From assembly GCA_044507625.1 (NCBI GenBank), contig JBIQJE010000002.1:186001-250000 (forward strand): a stretch of DNA of 64,000 bases. The letters are read 5' to 3'. This DNA comes from Hyphomicrobium_A sp044507625 (lineage in GTDB: Bacteria; Pseudomonadota; Alphaproteobacteria; Rhizobiales; Hyphomicrobiaceae). Positions 32,852-42,800 of the stretch are shown piece by piece. How positions within the stretch are numbered: position 1 is the first letter of the stretch; every line of letters starts with the position of its first letter. The translations under genes were made by a program, and so were the position numbers. Below the pieces are notes generated by a model, which was not told the origin of the DNA, searched no databases, and saw nothing but the letters and a program-made list of their open reading frames with translations.

Positions 32852-34213
32852 ATGTCGATACGATTCCGGCTGAATGCGCTGATCGTGGCCGTGATGGCGC
32901 TGGGACTAGCCATCCTCGTCCTGGCGATGATCATCAGCGCCGGGCCGCGCATCCGGGCCGAGAACGACAGCATCATGCGGCTGGCCAAGGAGTTCGTCGA
33001 AACGACGATCGAGAGCCTGCAGGGCACTCCGGACCCCGGCGCCCGCCTCAAGGTGCTGCTCGACGGCCTGCGCGAGCTGCGGCACGTCCACATCTACAGC
33101 ATCGACGATCCCACCACGCCCCACGCGCTGGAGGACGAGTCCGAGCATGGCGATGCCCCCGCATGGCTGGAGCGGCTCGGGCGCTCCTCGGACGTGGTGG
33201 AGGTGCCGGTCGTGGTGAACGGGCATGACTTCGGCACGCTCGTCATCGCCCCGCGGTTTTCCGACGAAGCCACCGAGATCTGGGATTCGATCCTCAGTTT
33301 CACCTTCGGCGGAGCGGCCATCGCCGTTGCCGCCATGCTCCTCATCAGCATCATGATCGCCCACCTGCTGAAGCCGATCAAAAGCATCGGCGATGCGTTG
33401 ATGGTGCTGGAGGCCGGCCGCTACGACATCGCGGTTCCCGAGAGCGGTCCGCCGGAAATCTCCGACATCTGCCGCAAGCTCAACCTTCTCGCGTCGACGC
33501 TGGAAGCGACGGTCGCCGAAAATCGCCGTCTGGCGCAGCGCATCATTCGCGTGCAGGACGAGGAGCGGAAGGATCTCGCCCGCGAGCTGCACGACGAGCT
33601 GGGGCCGTATCTCTTCGCCATCCGCGCCGCCATCAGCGCCCACAAGGCCGAGCTGCAGCGCGGATCCGACGATCGCGCCAAGCTGGTGCAGACCTGCGAC
33701 ACGCTGGTGGAGCGCATGGAGACGATCCAGCGCATGAACCGCGGCGTGCTGCAGAAGCTGCGCCCACTAGGCCTTGAGGAATACGGCCTCAAGTCGAAGC
33801 TGAAGTCGCTCATCGCCATGCTGCGCGAGAGCCACGCCGAGGTGGAGATCAACCTCGCCGTCGACGACAACCTGCCGCCCGGCGACGAGACGAGCACGCT
33901 GACGATCTACCGGCTGGTGCAGGAGGGCTTGACCAACGCCCTCCGCCACGCCGGCGCAACCGTGATCGATATCGCCATCGGCACGGCGCTCCCCGACGAG
34001 ACGCCCCCGGCGCTGCGCAAGCCGTCGCGGCCTGTCGTGCATGTGATCGTTACCGACAACGGACGCGGTCTGCCCGAAGGCGCGAAATCCAACTACGGCA
34101 TCGCCGGCATGAGCGAGCGTGTCTGGGCCACGGGCGGCGAGATGCGGATGAGCGGCCGGCCGGGCGGCGGGCTGACGTTGGACGCATGGATTCCCGTCGC
34201 TGCTACTGCCTGA
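32852..34213 (+). CDS. membrane sensor histidine kinase (HisKA_3)
   Basis: The ATG follows GGAGGG by five bases and gives 453 residues. A membrane helix (about 8-30), a periplasmic sensor region (about 31-150), a second helix (about 150-171) and a HAMP linker (about 172-225) precede the HisKA_3 domain. Its histidine H247 is in LARELHDELGPYLF. The ATPase domain contains QEGLTNALRHAGATV and DNGRGLPEGAKSNYGIAGM. The periplasmic part has acidic and histidine residues (DDPTTPHALEDESEHGDAP), but no known sensor fold is recognised. Its partner should be the divergent NarL-type regulator. The TonB receptor gene downstream is a possible target by position only. Confidence 0.92.
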   Translation: MSIRFRLNALIVAVMALGLAILVLAMIISAGPRIRAENDSIMRLAKEFVETTIESLQGTPDPGARLKVLLDGLRELRHVHIYSIDDPTTPHALEDESEHGDAPAWLERLGRSSDVVEVPVVVNGHDFGTLVIAPRFSDEATEIWDSILSFTFGGAAIAVAAMLLISIMIAHLLKPIKSIGDALMVLEAGRYDIAVPESGPPEISDICRKLNLLASTLEATVAENRRLAQRIIRVQDEERKDLARELHDELGPYLFAIRAAISAHKAELQRGSDDRAKLVQTCDTLVERMETIQRMNRGVLQKLRPLGLEEYGLKSKLKSLIAMLRESHAEVEINLAVDDNLPPGDETSTLTIYRLVQEGLTNALRHAGATVIDIAIGTALPDETPPALRKPSRPVVHVIVTDNGRGLPEGAKSNYGIAGMSERVWATGGEMRMSGRPGGGLTLDAWIPVAATA

Positions 34214-34649
34214 TGGCAAGCGCAGAAGAGAAGTAGCGCAGGTTTTCGGCGCGACCGTCCATCGGCCGAAAGGCAACTTTGAAATCGGCGGCGTCTGCAG
34301 CAATGGCGGCGGCCGCGTTGCCTTCAAACAAGGGCACACGCGCTTCTCGCAACGGACATCGACGATTTGCGCTTTGTTTTAAGGCTTTTTGCGCCGCTGG
34401 CTGCAAAAGCAGTAGCTTGAGCCTGTCGCCAAATGGGCACACGGCAACTCGAGACTGCCGGCCGCCTGCGCGCAAGTTTGGAAGTCGGTTTCTCAATCTC
34501 TCACGTACCCGTTGCTGTAGCCCTCACCTACCAATTGCAACCGGGGGAAAGAGTTGTCGCGTGCCCCATGCCCGGCAACTTTTGTTTTTCGCCCCGCAGA
34601 AAATGAGTACGCCGCCGACACCCAGTGCCGGCGGTTCGGGGGAGAGCAA
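34214..34649 (+). promoter_or_regulatory. upstream region of the TonB receptor gene; no gene seen
   Basis: These 436 bases hold no convincing gene. GGGGGAGAG at 34638-34646 is the ribosome binding site for the receptor. I looked for a cobalamin riboswitch (a common leader for such receptors) and did not find its B12-box consensus. No Fur-type 19-bp palindrome is obvious either. Confidence 0.4.
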
Positions 34650-37364
34650 ATGAAGCGTACCAGTAGCGTAGTGCCTGCGCTTTTCGCAGGCATGGTGGCG
34701 TTAGTGCCAGCCACAGTATCCGCGCAAGAGGCGCCCGAGCCGGCGCCTGCAGCCGACCAGCTTCCGCCGGTCGACGTCATCCAGAAACAGCAGGCGTCCG
34801 CGCCGAAGAAGAAGGCCGCCGCCAGGAAGAAGCAGGTGTCTCCCGCGCCGCAGCCACCGACGGCCGCTGCTGCAGCGCCCATCGACGAGCCGCAGAACCC
34901 GAACTCGGTCTACGGTTCGCCCGCCAGCGCCGGTGCCGCAGAGCGTGCGTATGAAAGCGCCAGCACACCGGTCAATCCGACCCAGCTCATACCGACGAAC
35001 CTGCAAGGCTTCTCGAGTTCGGCATCGCACATCACGCCGCAGGACATCGCCGAGGAGCGCCCGCGCAACCTCAACGAGGCGCTGACCCGCATTCCCGGCG
35101 TGATTGTCGTCAACGACGACGCGATGGCCCACCACGGTGGCATCGGCATGCGCGGCTCTCCGCCCCGCCGTTCGCGCAAGATGCTCGTGATGGAAGACGG
35201 CCACACCGTCAATCTCGCACTGTGGCTCGACCCGTCGGTGCACTATTGGGCGCCCGTCGAACGTACCGAAGGCGTCGAGGTGATCCGCGGCACTGTCATC
35301 ACCCATGGCCCGAACAACAACTTCGGCGTCATCAACTCGCGCAACCTGTCGCCCTTCGGACCCGACGAGACGGTGATCAGCTCGGCGATCGGCTTCACCC
35401 GCACCAAGGCAGGGTCGTATACGCCCATCAATGAGATCGAAGTCGAGGACGACGGCGAGGTGAAGATTAAGTACGGCGATACCGTGCACGGCAAGTCCGA
35501 CACCGACATCTCCGCCCGCTGGCACGTGCACACGCGGCAGTCGGTCGACAACGTCGGGCTCGTCGCCTCCTACACCGGCGCCGACGTGCAGGGCGCCTGG
35601 GATACCGAGCGGCTGCGGATCAACGACTTCTACGGCGCCGTCGGCTGGAAGGGATCATCTTCCGACCTCGTTGTCTCGGCCATCCATGCCCGTCAAAAGG
35701 ACAACTACGACGAGCAGAACTTCCTCGGCAGCGAGCTGGAGATCGAGTTCGAAGATCCCGCCATGGCCACCAAGGCGAACGCCGCGCGGATTGCCGGCGG
35801 CCTGGCAGAGCAGCAGTTCAACATGCTGAAGCACTGCAAGACCTGTTTTGCGCCGGCCGCTGGCCTCAATACCTACACCGGCGAAGTCTGGCGCGGCCAG
35901 GTGGTCCACAACGCTTACCTGGACGAGGACACCACGATCACCAGCCGCTTCTACGCGGGCTATCATAGTCGCGATCGCTACCAGCTCGTTTCGACGGAAT
36001 CGTTGCCGACCGGCGTGCCGGGCGCTGCGCCCGACGTCGAGACGGACCCCGATGGATCGCAGGAGATCAAGCTCGGCATCGACAGCATGTTCGGGCGCCT
36101 GCGCACGTTCCGTCACCTCGGTGGCGAGGTGCGCGGTGAGTGGGCCAACCGTGATCTCCTCGGCTTCCGCCAGGACTTCCAGGCGGGCATCCGTTACGAA
36201 TACCAGGACATGACGAACAAGAACGTCCTGGGCCGCAACAACGAGATCATGAAGAACGGCAACAAGGGCGTCGTCGACTTCTTCGACCGCTCCCTCGATG
36301 CCAACACGGTCTCCGCGTTCATGCAGTCGAACATCTACGTTGCGAAAGACTTCAACGTGCTGCCGGGCATCCGCTTCGAGTGGTACGATGTCAGCCGCCG
36401 CAACCGCGTTGTCGCTGCCGAGGAAGGCGAGGCGGAGGGCGCCCGGAATTGTAATGGCGTGCCGGGGGCGACCACGTGCCTCGAGATTGAAGACATCCTG
36501 TCAAACCCCAATCCCGCGCGCGAAAGCACCTCGAGCTTCAATGCTCTGCCAGGTGTTGCGTTCGCCTACACCGGTCTCAGGAGCACGACCGTCTACGGCG
36601 GCTATCATCGCGGTCTGACGACGTCCGTGCTGCGCAACGAGGACTTCCCGTCACCGGATGAGATCGGCGACAACTTCAACATCGGCGTCCGCAGCTCGGC
36701 CATCAAAGGCTTCAACTTCGAGGTCGCGGGCTTCTACCAGCTCTTCGAGAACTTCCAGTACGGTGAATCGTTCTCGGCCATCACCGGCGACCGCGAGTTC
36801 GGCCGTGCCGATAAAGTCGAGGTCAGCGGCGTCGAGCTTTACGGCCGCCTCAACTCCCAGCCGTTCACCGGCGGCCCGCTCAACTTCTTCGCCGCGGGTA
36901 ACTACACCTACGCGCGCAGCATCCTGAAGAACGCCTACACCTACGACGACAACGGCGATATCGACGACATCTACAACGGCAATCGCGTTCCCGAGACGCC
37001 GTGGCATGTCGCCGCTCTCACGCTTGGCGTCGAAGGCACCACCGGTTGGCGTTGGAATGCCAGCGCCACGTGGACCTACCGCGGTTCGTTCTTCACCGAT
37101 GCGGCCAACACGCCGTATGGCCTCGGTGGAGAATATGACTGCGAGGCCGACGAGTGCGAGATCGAGGAGGCCGGTGAAGGCGGCGGGGTGCCATCCGTGT
37201 GGCTGCTGTCGGCGCGGTTCAACCTCGAGCTCGGCGACAGCGGGGCCAGCATCTTCGTGGCCGGCGACAACCTGCTCGACAAATTCTACCTCACCGACCG
37301 TGAGGACGGCATGAAGCCGGGGCTTGGCCGCACGGTCTGGACCGGGTTCACCTACAAGTTCTGA
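34650..37364 (+). CDS. TonB-dependent outer-membrane receptor (FecA-like)
   Basis: The start follows GGGGGAGAG and yields 904 residues. A signal peptide (about 1-25) is followed by a TonB-box-like LPPVDVI (38-44), then a Lys/Ala/Pro-rich stretch (48-80). The plug domain (about 110-235) contains LNEALTRIPGVIVV and GIGMRGSPPRRSRKMLVMED, and is followed by the 22-strand barrel ending RTVWTGFTYKF. Two loops have cysteine pairs: CKTCF near residue 396 and the acidic YDCEADECEIEEAGEG near 830. Such receptors import siderophores or metal chelates using TonB energy. The substrate is unknown; FecA-like is my best guess from plug sequence. A strong terminator follows. Confidence 0.92.
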   Translation: MKRTSSVVPALFAGMVALVPATVSAQEAPEPAPAADQLPPVDVIQKQQASAPKKKAAARKKQVSPAPQPPTAAAAAPIDEPQNPNSVYGSPASAGAAERAYESASTPVNPTQLIPTNLQGFSSSASHITPQDIAEERPRNLNEALTRIPGVIVVNDDAMAHHGGIGMRGSPPRRSRKMLVMEDGHTVNLALWLDPSVHYWAPVERTEGVEVIRGTVITHGPNNNFGVINSRNLSPFGPDETVISSAIGFTRTKAGSYTPINEIEVEDDGEVKIKYGDTVHGKSDTDISARWHVHTRQSVDNVGLVASYTGADVQGAWDTERLRINDFYGAVGWKGSSSDLVVSAIHARQKDNYDEQNFLGSELEIEFEDPAMATKANAARIAGGLAEQQFNMLKHCKTCFAPAAGLNTYTGEVWRGQVVHNAYLDEDTTITSRFYAGYHSRDRYQLVSTESLPTGVPGAAPDVETDPDGSQEIKLGIDSMFGRLRTFRHLGGEVRGEWANRDLLGFRQDFQAGIRYEYQDMTNKNVLGRNNEIMKNGNKGVVDFFDRSLDANTVSAFMQSNIYVAKDFNVLPGIRFEWYDVSRRNRVVAAEEGEAEGARNCNGVPGATTCLEIEDILSNPNPARESTSSFNALPGVAFAYTGLRSTTVYGGYHRGLTTSVLRNEDFPSPDEIGDNFNIGVRSSAIKGFNFEVAGFYQLFENFQYGESFSAITGDREFGRADKVEVSGVELYGRLNSQPFTGGPLNFFAAGNYTYARSILKNAYTYDDNGDIDDIYNGNRVPETPWHVAALTLGVEGTTGWRWNASATWTYRGSFFTDAANTPYGLGGEYDCEADECEIEEAGEGGGVPSVWLLSARFNLELGDSGASIFVAGDNLLDKFYLTDREDGMKPGLGRTVWTGFTYKF

Positions 37365-37394
37365 TCCGACTAAAAAGCGTCTTCCGTACGCTGA

Positions 37395-37431
37395 GCCGCT
37401 CCCATACCCCCAGGGTGGGAGCGGCTTTTTT
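37395..37431 (+). terminator. rho-independent terminator of the TonB receptor gene
   Basis: GCCGCTCCCA and TGGGAGCGGC form a perfect ten-base-pair stem around an eleven-base loop, followed by six T residues. It starts 31 bases after the receptor stop codon. Confidence 0.92.
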
Positions 37432-37512
37432 ATATGGATGCGCGTGCTTGAAGTTGACGGACGCCGCTGAACCGCCGTGGCGTCAGACACGCAGCCCCCG
37501 GCGGTGGAAGCG

Positions 37513-38217
37513 TCAGCGCGCCGCCAGCGAGGAGAGCAGCCGCTGAGGCTCCGGCACCCGCTTTGGGATCTGGCGCAGCATCCTGTGCTTTTCCACGATG
37601 CGTGCCAGCAGCGCGCCCAGCAGGACGCCGCCCGGCGCCGACAAATTCTCGCCGGGGCATTCGATGAAGGCGAGGCCGCGATTGTGGCCTTCGCGGTAAC
37701 GTGCCTGCTCGCCGATCGCGCCCGGCAAGAGATTGAAGTCGCCCACCTCGAGATAGGCGCGGGCCGCTTCTTCCTCGCCGGCATCGAGGACGCGTGAGAG
37801 CGCCGCATAAAGGCGCGATTTCGGAATGCCCGAAGCCCGCAAGCCATAGAACAGCTCCGACGCGGGCTGGAGATCGTCGAAGCAGGCCCCGGTGGGCTGC
37901 ACCACGAAATGAGCTACGCTCGCAATTTCCACCGTCAGCTCCGGATCGCGGCCTGGGCCATCGACGATGAGCAAGTCGACGTCGGATTCGCCGGCAATGG
38001 CGGAATCCACATTGCTGTAGGCGGCGACGTTGAGCGGGGGAAAAACGCGATGCTGCTCGCGCTGATGCCGCCAGCGGCTGACGGTACGCTGGCCTTCGTC
38101 GAGATCGGCCAGGGTGGTGTTGAGGCCGCGCCGGGCGGCGACGGCACAGAGCGCGCGGGCGAGAGTGGATTTGCCGACACCGCCTTTGCGGCTTACGAAC
38201 GCGACCACGACTGTCAT
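37513..38217 (-). CDS. orphan ParA-family ATPase
   Basis: The 234-residue protein begins MTVVVAFVSRKGGVGKSTLA; residues 11-18 form the deviant Walker A motif with the signature lysine K11. Walker B-like LLIVDGPG lies near residue 85. ParA/MinD-type ATPases position DNA or protein cargo. No parB or parS-like repeat is visible, and the protein is short with no N-terminal DNA-binding domain. It is therefore probably a chromosomal orphan of the MipZ/ParC-like kind rather than a plasmid partition gene. The C-terminal region (EKHRMLRQIPKRVPEPQRLL) is basic. It converges with the receptor gene. Confidence 0.9.
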   Translation of the reverse strand: MTVVVAFVSRKGGVGKSTLARALCAVAARRGLNTTLADLDEGQRTVSRWRHQREQHRVFPPLNVAAYSNVDSAIAGESDVDLLIVDGPGRDPELTVEIASVAHFVVQPTGACFDDLQPASELFYGLRASGIPKSRLYAALSRVLDAGEEEAARAYLEVGDFNLLPGAIGEQARYREGHNRGLAFIECPGENLSAPGGVLLGALLARIVEKHRMLRQIPKRVPEPQRLLSSLAAR

Positions 38218-38454
38218 TTTTACACCGTACCCATACTAACTCGCATCACCGGCTTATGGTTAAAAAGCGGCGGCAGATGGGCAGGCGGAATGACCCTCCT
38301 TTGCTGAAGATAGTAGAAAGCTGGTCAATGGCGCCGTGTCGTCGGGCTTTATTTGTATCGACGGTACGATACCGGTGCCTGTGTAGGTCAAAGGCCTTCG
38401 AACAGGCGCGTACTCCGACGTGACGGCAACCGTTTTTGAGAAGCTGAAGAGCCC

Positions 38455-39798
38455 ATGACGAAGAAGATGCCCGCTGCCGCGGAAGTTCGGCCGAACGACC
38501 TCGAGGCCTTCTGGATGCCCTTCACGGCCAATCGCGAGTTCAAGCGAGCACCGCGCCTGTTCGTGGCCGCCGAGGGCATGCACTATGTGACCGCGGACGG
38601 CCGCCGCGTGCTCGATGGCACTTCGGGGCTGTGGTGCGTCAATGCCGGGCACTGCCGGCCCCGGATCGTTGCGGCGATCCGTCGCCAGGCGGGCGAATTG
38701 GACTTCGCGGGCACATTCCAGATGGGGCACACGAAGGCGTTCGAGTGCGCTTCACGGCTCGTCAACATCGCTCCGCCCGGGTTCGACCGCGTGTTCTTCA
38801 CCAACTCCGGTTCCGAAGCGGTCGACTCCGCGCTCAAGATCGCGATCGGATATCACCGCGCGAAGGGCAACGCCGCCAAGACGCGGCTGATCGGACGCGA
38901 GCGCGGCTATCACGGCAGCAACGTGGGCGGCACGTCGGTGGGCGGCATCGGCGCCAACCGCAAGATGTTCGGCCCGCTGCTCGCGGGCACCGACCACCTG
39001 CGCCATACGCACGATCCGGATCGCAATGCCTTCAGCCGCGGCGAGCCGCTGCTCGGCGCCGAGCTGGCCGACGATCTGGAACGGCTCGTCGCCTTGCATG
39101 ACGCCTCGACCATCGCCGCCGTCATCGTCGAGCCGGTGGCCTGCTCGGCCGGCGTTTACGTTCCGCCCCTGGGATACCTGCAGCGCCTCGCGGCGATCTG
39201 CGCCAAGCATGACATCCTCCTCATTTTCGATGAGGTCATCACGGCGTTCGGCCGCCTCGGCGCGCCTTTTGCGGCTGAATATTTCGGCGTCGAGCCGGAC
39301 ATCATCACCACCGCCAAGGGCATCACCAACGGTGCGGTGCCCATGGGCGCCGTGTTCGTGCGGGATGAGATCTACGATGCGTTCATGCAAGGCCCGGAGA
39401 CGGCGATCGAGCTGTTCCACGGCTACACCTATTCGGGGCATCCGCTGGCGTGCGCCGCCGCGCTCGCCACCCTCGAGACGCTGCAGGAGGAGGGCCTGCT
39501 GACCCGCGCCGCCGAGCTGGCACCCTACTGGGAGGAGCGCGTGCACACGCTCGCGGGACTTCCGCACGTGGCCGACATCCGCAATATCGGTCTCATCGCC
39601 GCCATCGAGTTCGCGCCGATCGAGGGCGCACCCGGCCGGCGCGCCCATGCCCGCTTCCTCGAAGCGTTCCAGCGCGGCCTCCTGGTGCGCGCAACGGGCG
39701 ACGTGATCGCGCTCGCACCCCCGCTCATCATCTCGAAAGAGGAGATCGACGTGCTCGTGGGCGTGATGGCGGATGTTCTGCAATCCGTCAGCGACTAG
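38455..39798 (+). CDS. class III omega-amino acid:pyruvate aminotransferase
   Basis: The 447-residue PLP enzyme starts MTKKMPAAAEVRPNDLEAFW and shows WMPFTANREFKRAPR near the N-terminus, as in beta-alanine:pyruvate transaminases. Further marks are FFTNSGSEAVDSALKIA (phosphate-binding), ERGYHGSNVGGTSVGG, IFDEVITAFGRLG (the aspartate that binds the PLP ring nitrogen) and the Schiff-base lysine K288 in TTAKGITNGAVP. It should transfer the amino group of beta-alanine or other omega-amino acids or amines to pyruvate. It stands alone and converges with the CusA-like operon. The class is certain; the preferred amine is not. Confidence 0.93.
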   Translation: MTKKMPAAAEVRPNDLEAFWMPFTANREFKRAPRLFVAAEGMHYVTADGRRVLDGTSGLWCVNAGHCRPRIVAAIRRQAGELDFAGTFQMGHTKAFECASRLVNIAPPGFDRVFFTNSGSEAVDSALKIAIGYHRAKGNAAKTRLIGRERGYHGSNVGGTSVGGIGANRKMFGPLLAGTDHLRHTHDPDRNAFSRGEPLLGAELADDLERLVALHDASTIAAVIVEPVACSAGVYVPPLGYLQRLAAICAKHDILLIFDEVITAFGRLGAPFAAEYFGVEPDIITTAKGITNGAVPMGAVFVRDEIYDAFMQGPETAIELFHGYTYSGHPLACAAALATLETLQEEGLLTRAAELAPYWEERVHTLAGLPHVADIRNIGLIAAIEFAPIEGAPGRRAHARFLEAFQRGLLVRATGDVIALAPPLIISKEEIDVLVGVMADVLQSVSD

Positions 39799-39825
39799 GA
39801 GACCGGGACGGCAGTCCCGATCTCC
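39798..39825. terminator. hairpin between convergent genes
   Basis: An imperfect inverted repeat pairs GGAGA/TCTCC and CGGGAC/GTCCCG around the loop GGCA with one internal mismatch. It sits directly after the aminotransferase stop and 21 bases before the end of the RND gene, so it could terminate both. No T-tract is present. Confidence 0.45.
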
Positions 39826-39845
39826 GGCTTGCGCACGCACGTGTC

Positions 39846-42800
39846 CTAGAACGCCTCCCGCACCACCCTATCGGCATCGGGCGTCGCGAGCCGTTCCAGC
39901 GGCTTGCGGCCGAACATCAAAAACAGGGTCGGCGTCAGGAACGCATCGAGCAGCGTCGCCGATATGAGGCCGCCGAATATGGTCACCGCGACCGGATGCA
40001 GGATCTCCTTGCCCGGCTCGTAGGCGCCGATCAGCAGTGGCACGAGCGCGATCCCGGCGGCGAGCGCCGTCATCAGCACCGGGCGCAACCGCTCCAGCGT
40101 CCCGCGCACCACCATCTCGCGGCTGAAGCGTTCACCTTCGAACAGCACGAGATTGATGTAGTGGCTGATCTTCAGAATCCCATTGCGGGTCGCGATGCCG
40201 GCGAGGGTGATGAAGCCGATGGCGCTCGCCACCGAGAACGGCTGGCCGGCGATCCATAGCGCCGCGACGCTGCCGATCAGCGCCAGCGGAACGTTCCCCA
40301 TGATGATGAGCGCCAGCACGCCCGATCTATAGCGCGTGTAGAGCACCACGAAGATCAGGAGCAGCGAGGCGGCCGATAGCAGCCCGATCATGCGCGAGGC
40401 TTCCTCCTGCGCCTGGAACTGGCCCTCGAGGCTCGCGAAGTAGCCCTGGGGCAGGGCGGTGCTCGAAATTGCGGATCGTATATCCGCAACGATGCGCGCC
40501 ATGTCCGAGCCGTCGGTATTGGCGAACACGGCGATGCGCCGGCGGCCGTTCTCCCGCTGGATCTGGTTCGGGCCGTCGGTCTCGCTGATGTCAGCGATGG
40601 CCGCCAGCGGAATGCGCCCCGCGGGACTTTCGATCAGCATCTCGCCCAGGGCCCGCGTGCTGCGGTCGCTATCCGACAGCCGGACGACGACGTCGAAGCG
40701 CTTCTGCCCGTCGGCGATCTGCGACACGATCTGCCCGTTCGAAAGCGCCTCCAGGGCCTCGGTTACGCGGTTGGGATTGAGGCCGTAGAGCGCCGCTTTG
40801 GCATAGTCGACCCGCACCTGTAGCTGCGGAATACGCACCTGCTTTTCCGTTTGCAGGTCGACGACGCCGGGAATGGTGCGCATGCGCTCTTCCAGCTCCG
40901 CCGCCAGGCCGCGCAGGGTGTCGTAGTCGTCGCCGTAAATCTTGAGGGCGAGCTGCGCGCGCACGCCCGACAGCATGTGGTCGAGCCGGTGCGCGATGGG
41001 CTGGCCGACCGTGATGCTCGCCGGCAGCGCCGATAGTCGCGAGCGGATATCCGCCAGCACCTCCTCGCGGGCGCGCTCCGATTTCACAAGGTCCACGTCG
41101 AGCTCGCTGTTGTGCACGCCTTCGGCATGCTCATCGAGTTCCGCGCGGCCCGTGCGCCGCCCCACGGACCGCACCTCGGGCACCCCGGCGACGATCTCTT
41201 CCGCGAGTCGTCCGATGCGGTCGGATTCGGCAAGGCTGATGCCCGGTTGGAGCACGACGCTCACCAGCACCGTGCCTTCGTTGAAGGCGGGAAGGAACGC
41301 GCGCGGCAGCGCGAGCCCGGCGGTCACCGCGGCTATGATGGCGACCAGAGGCAGGCCGATCACGAAGCCCGGGCGCGCGAAGCACCAGTCGAGGGCCGCG
41401 GCCTGCCAGCGCTTCAGGACCCGCACGAGCGCGGTGTCGTGCTCGGCGAGGTTGCGCATGCGCGGCAGCAGCCAGTAGCTCAGCACCGGCGTCACCGTCA
41501 CCGACACGACGAGGCTCGCGAGGATGGAAACGATGAATGCGATGCCGAGCGGCGTGAACAGCCGTCCCTCGATGCCCGACAGCGCGAACACGGGCATGAA
41601 AACCAGGACGATGACGACGGTCGCATAGACGATCCCGGATCGCACCTCCATCGCCGCCTGCGCGACCACCTCCATGAGGGAGCGCCTGTCCTGTCCGTCG
41701 GCTGCCCTATGCAACCCGAGACGCCGGTAGATGTTCTCGACGTCCACGACCGCATCGTCGACGAGCGCGCCGATGGCGATCGCAAGCCCGCCCAGCGTCA
41801 TGGTGTTGATCGACATGCCCATGAGTTGGAAGACGAGCAGCGTCGTCAGGACGGAAAGGGGGATCGCGAGCAGCGATATGAACGTGGTCTGCCAGTTGAG
41901 GAGAAACAGGAAGAGGACGATCGCCACGCAGACCAGCGCTTCCACCAGCACGCGCAAGAGGTTCGCGATCGACGTCTCGATGAACCCGGCCTGGCGGAAC
42001 TGGATGTCCGTGGTGCGCACGCCCTCCGGCATGATCCGCTGCAACGCGGGCAGCATCTCCTCGATCTGCCGCGTGATACGCACCGTGTCCGCGTCGGGCT
42101 GCTTCTGCACGGCGAGGATCACCCCGGGCTGGCCGTTGAAACCGGCCTCACCCCGCTTCGTGCGCGCCGCGAAGTCGACGTCGGCCACCTGGTGCAGCGC
42201 GATGACGTGCCCGTCGCGGTAGGCGACGGCAAGGTTGCGCAAGTCCTCGATGCGCGTCGTGCGCGCGATGTTGCGGATGAGGTATTCGCGTGCCTTGAGG
42301 TCTACGAAGCCCCCGCCGGTGTTGGCGCCGAACTGCTTGATCGCCTGTTCGATGGCGTCGTACCCGATATCGAGGCTGGTCATGCGCCGCGGATCGGGCA
42401 CGATACGGTATTGACGCACCTCGCCGCCGAGGGGGATGACCTGCGCAACGCCGGGCACGGTCAGCAGTTGCGGACGGACGGTGAAGTCCGCCAGCTCGCG
42501 CAGAGTCATCGCATCGACCGTGGTGCTCGACATGGCGATGAGCATGATCTCGCCCATCACCGAGGAGATCGGCCCCATCTGCGCGGCAACGTTGCGCGGC
42601 AGCTGCTCGCGCACGAGCTGCAAGCGCTCTGCCACCTGCTGACGGGCGCGGTAGATATCCACCGACCAGTCGAACTCGACGTAGACGATCGAGAGGCCGG
42701 CGCTCGAGACGGAGCGCACGCGGCTTACGCCGGGCATACCGTTCATCGCCGTCTCGATCGGGTAGGTGACGAGAAGCTCGACCTCCTCGGGCGCAAGGCC

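Noticed and set aside
32731..33093. N-terminal extension of the second NarL-type regulator
   Set aside because: The extension runs across the promoter and start of the divergent kinase; the GTG giving MKVLIVDDHP matches the normal receiver start.
34214..34649. Cobalamin riboswitch or Fur box before the TonB receptor
   Set aside because: The B12-box consensus and a 19-bp Fur palindrome were not found by eye.
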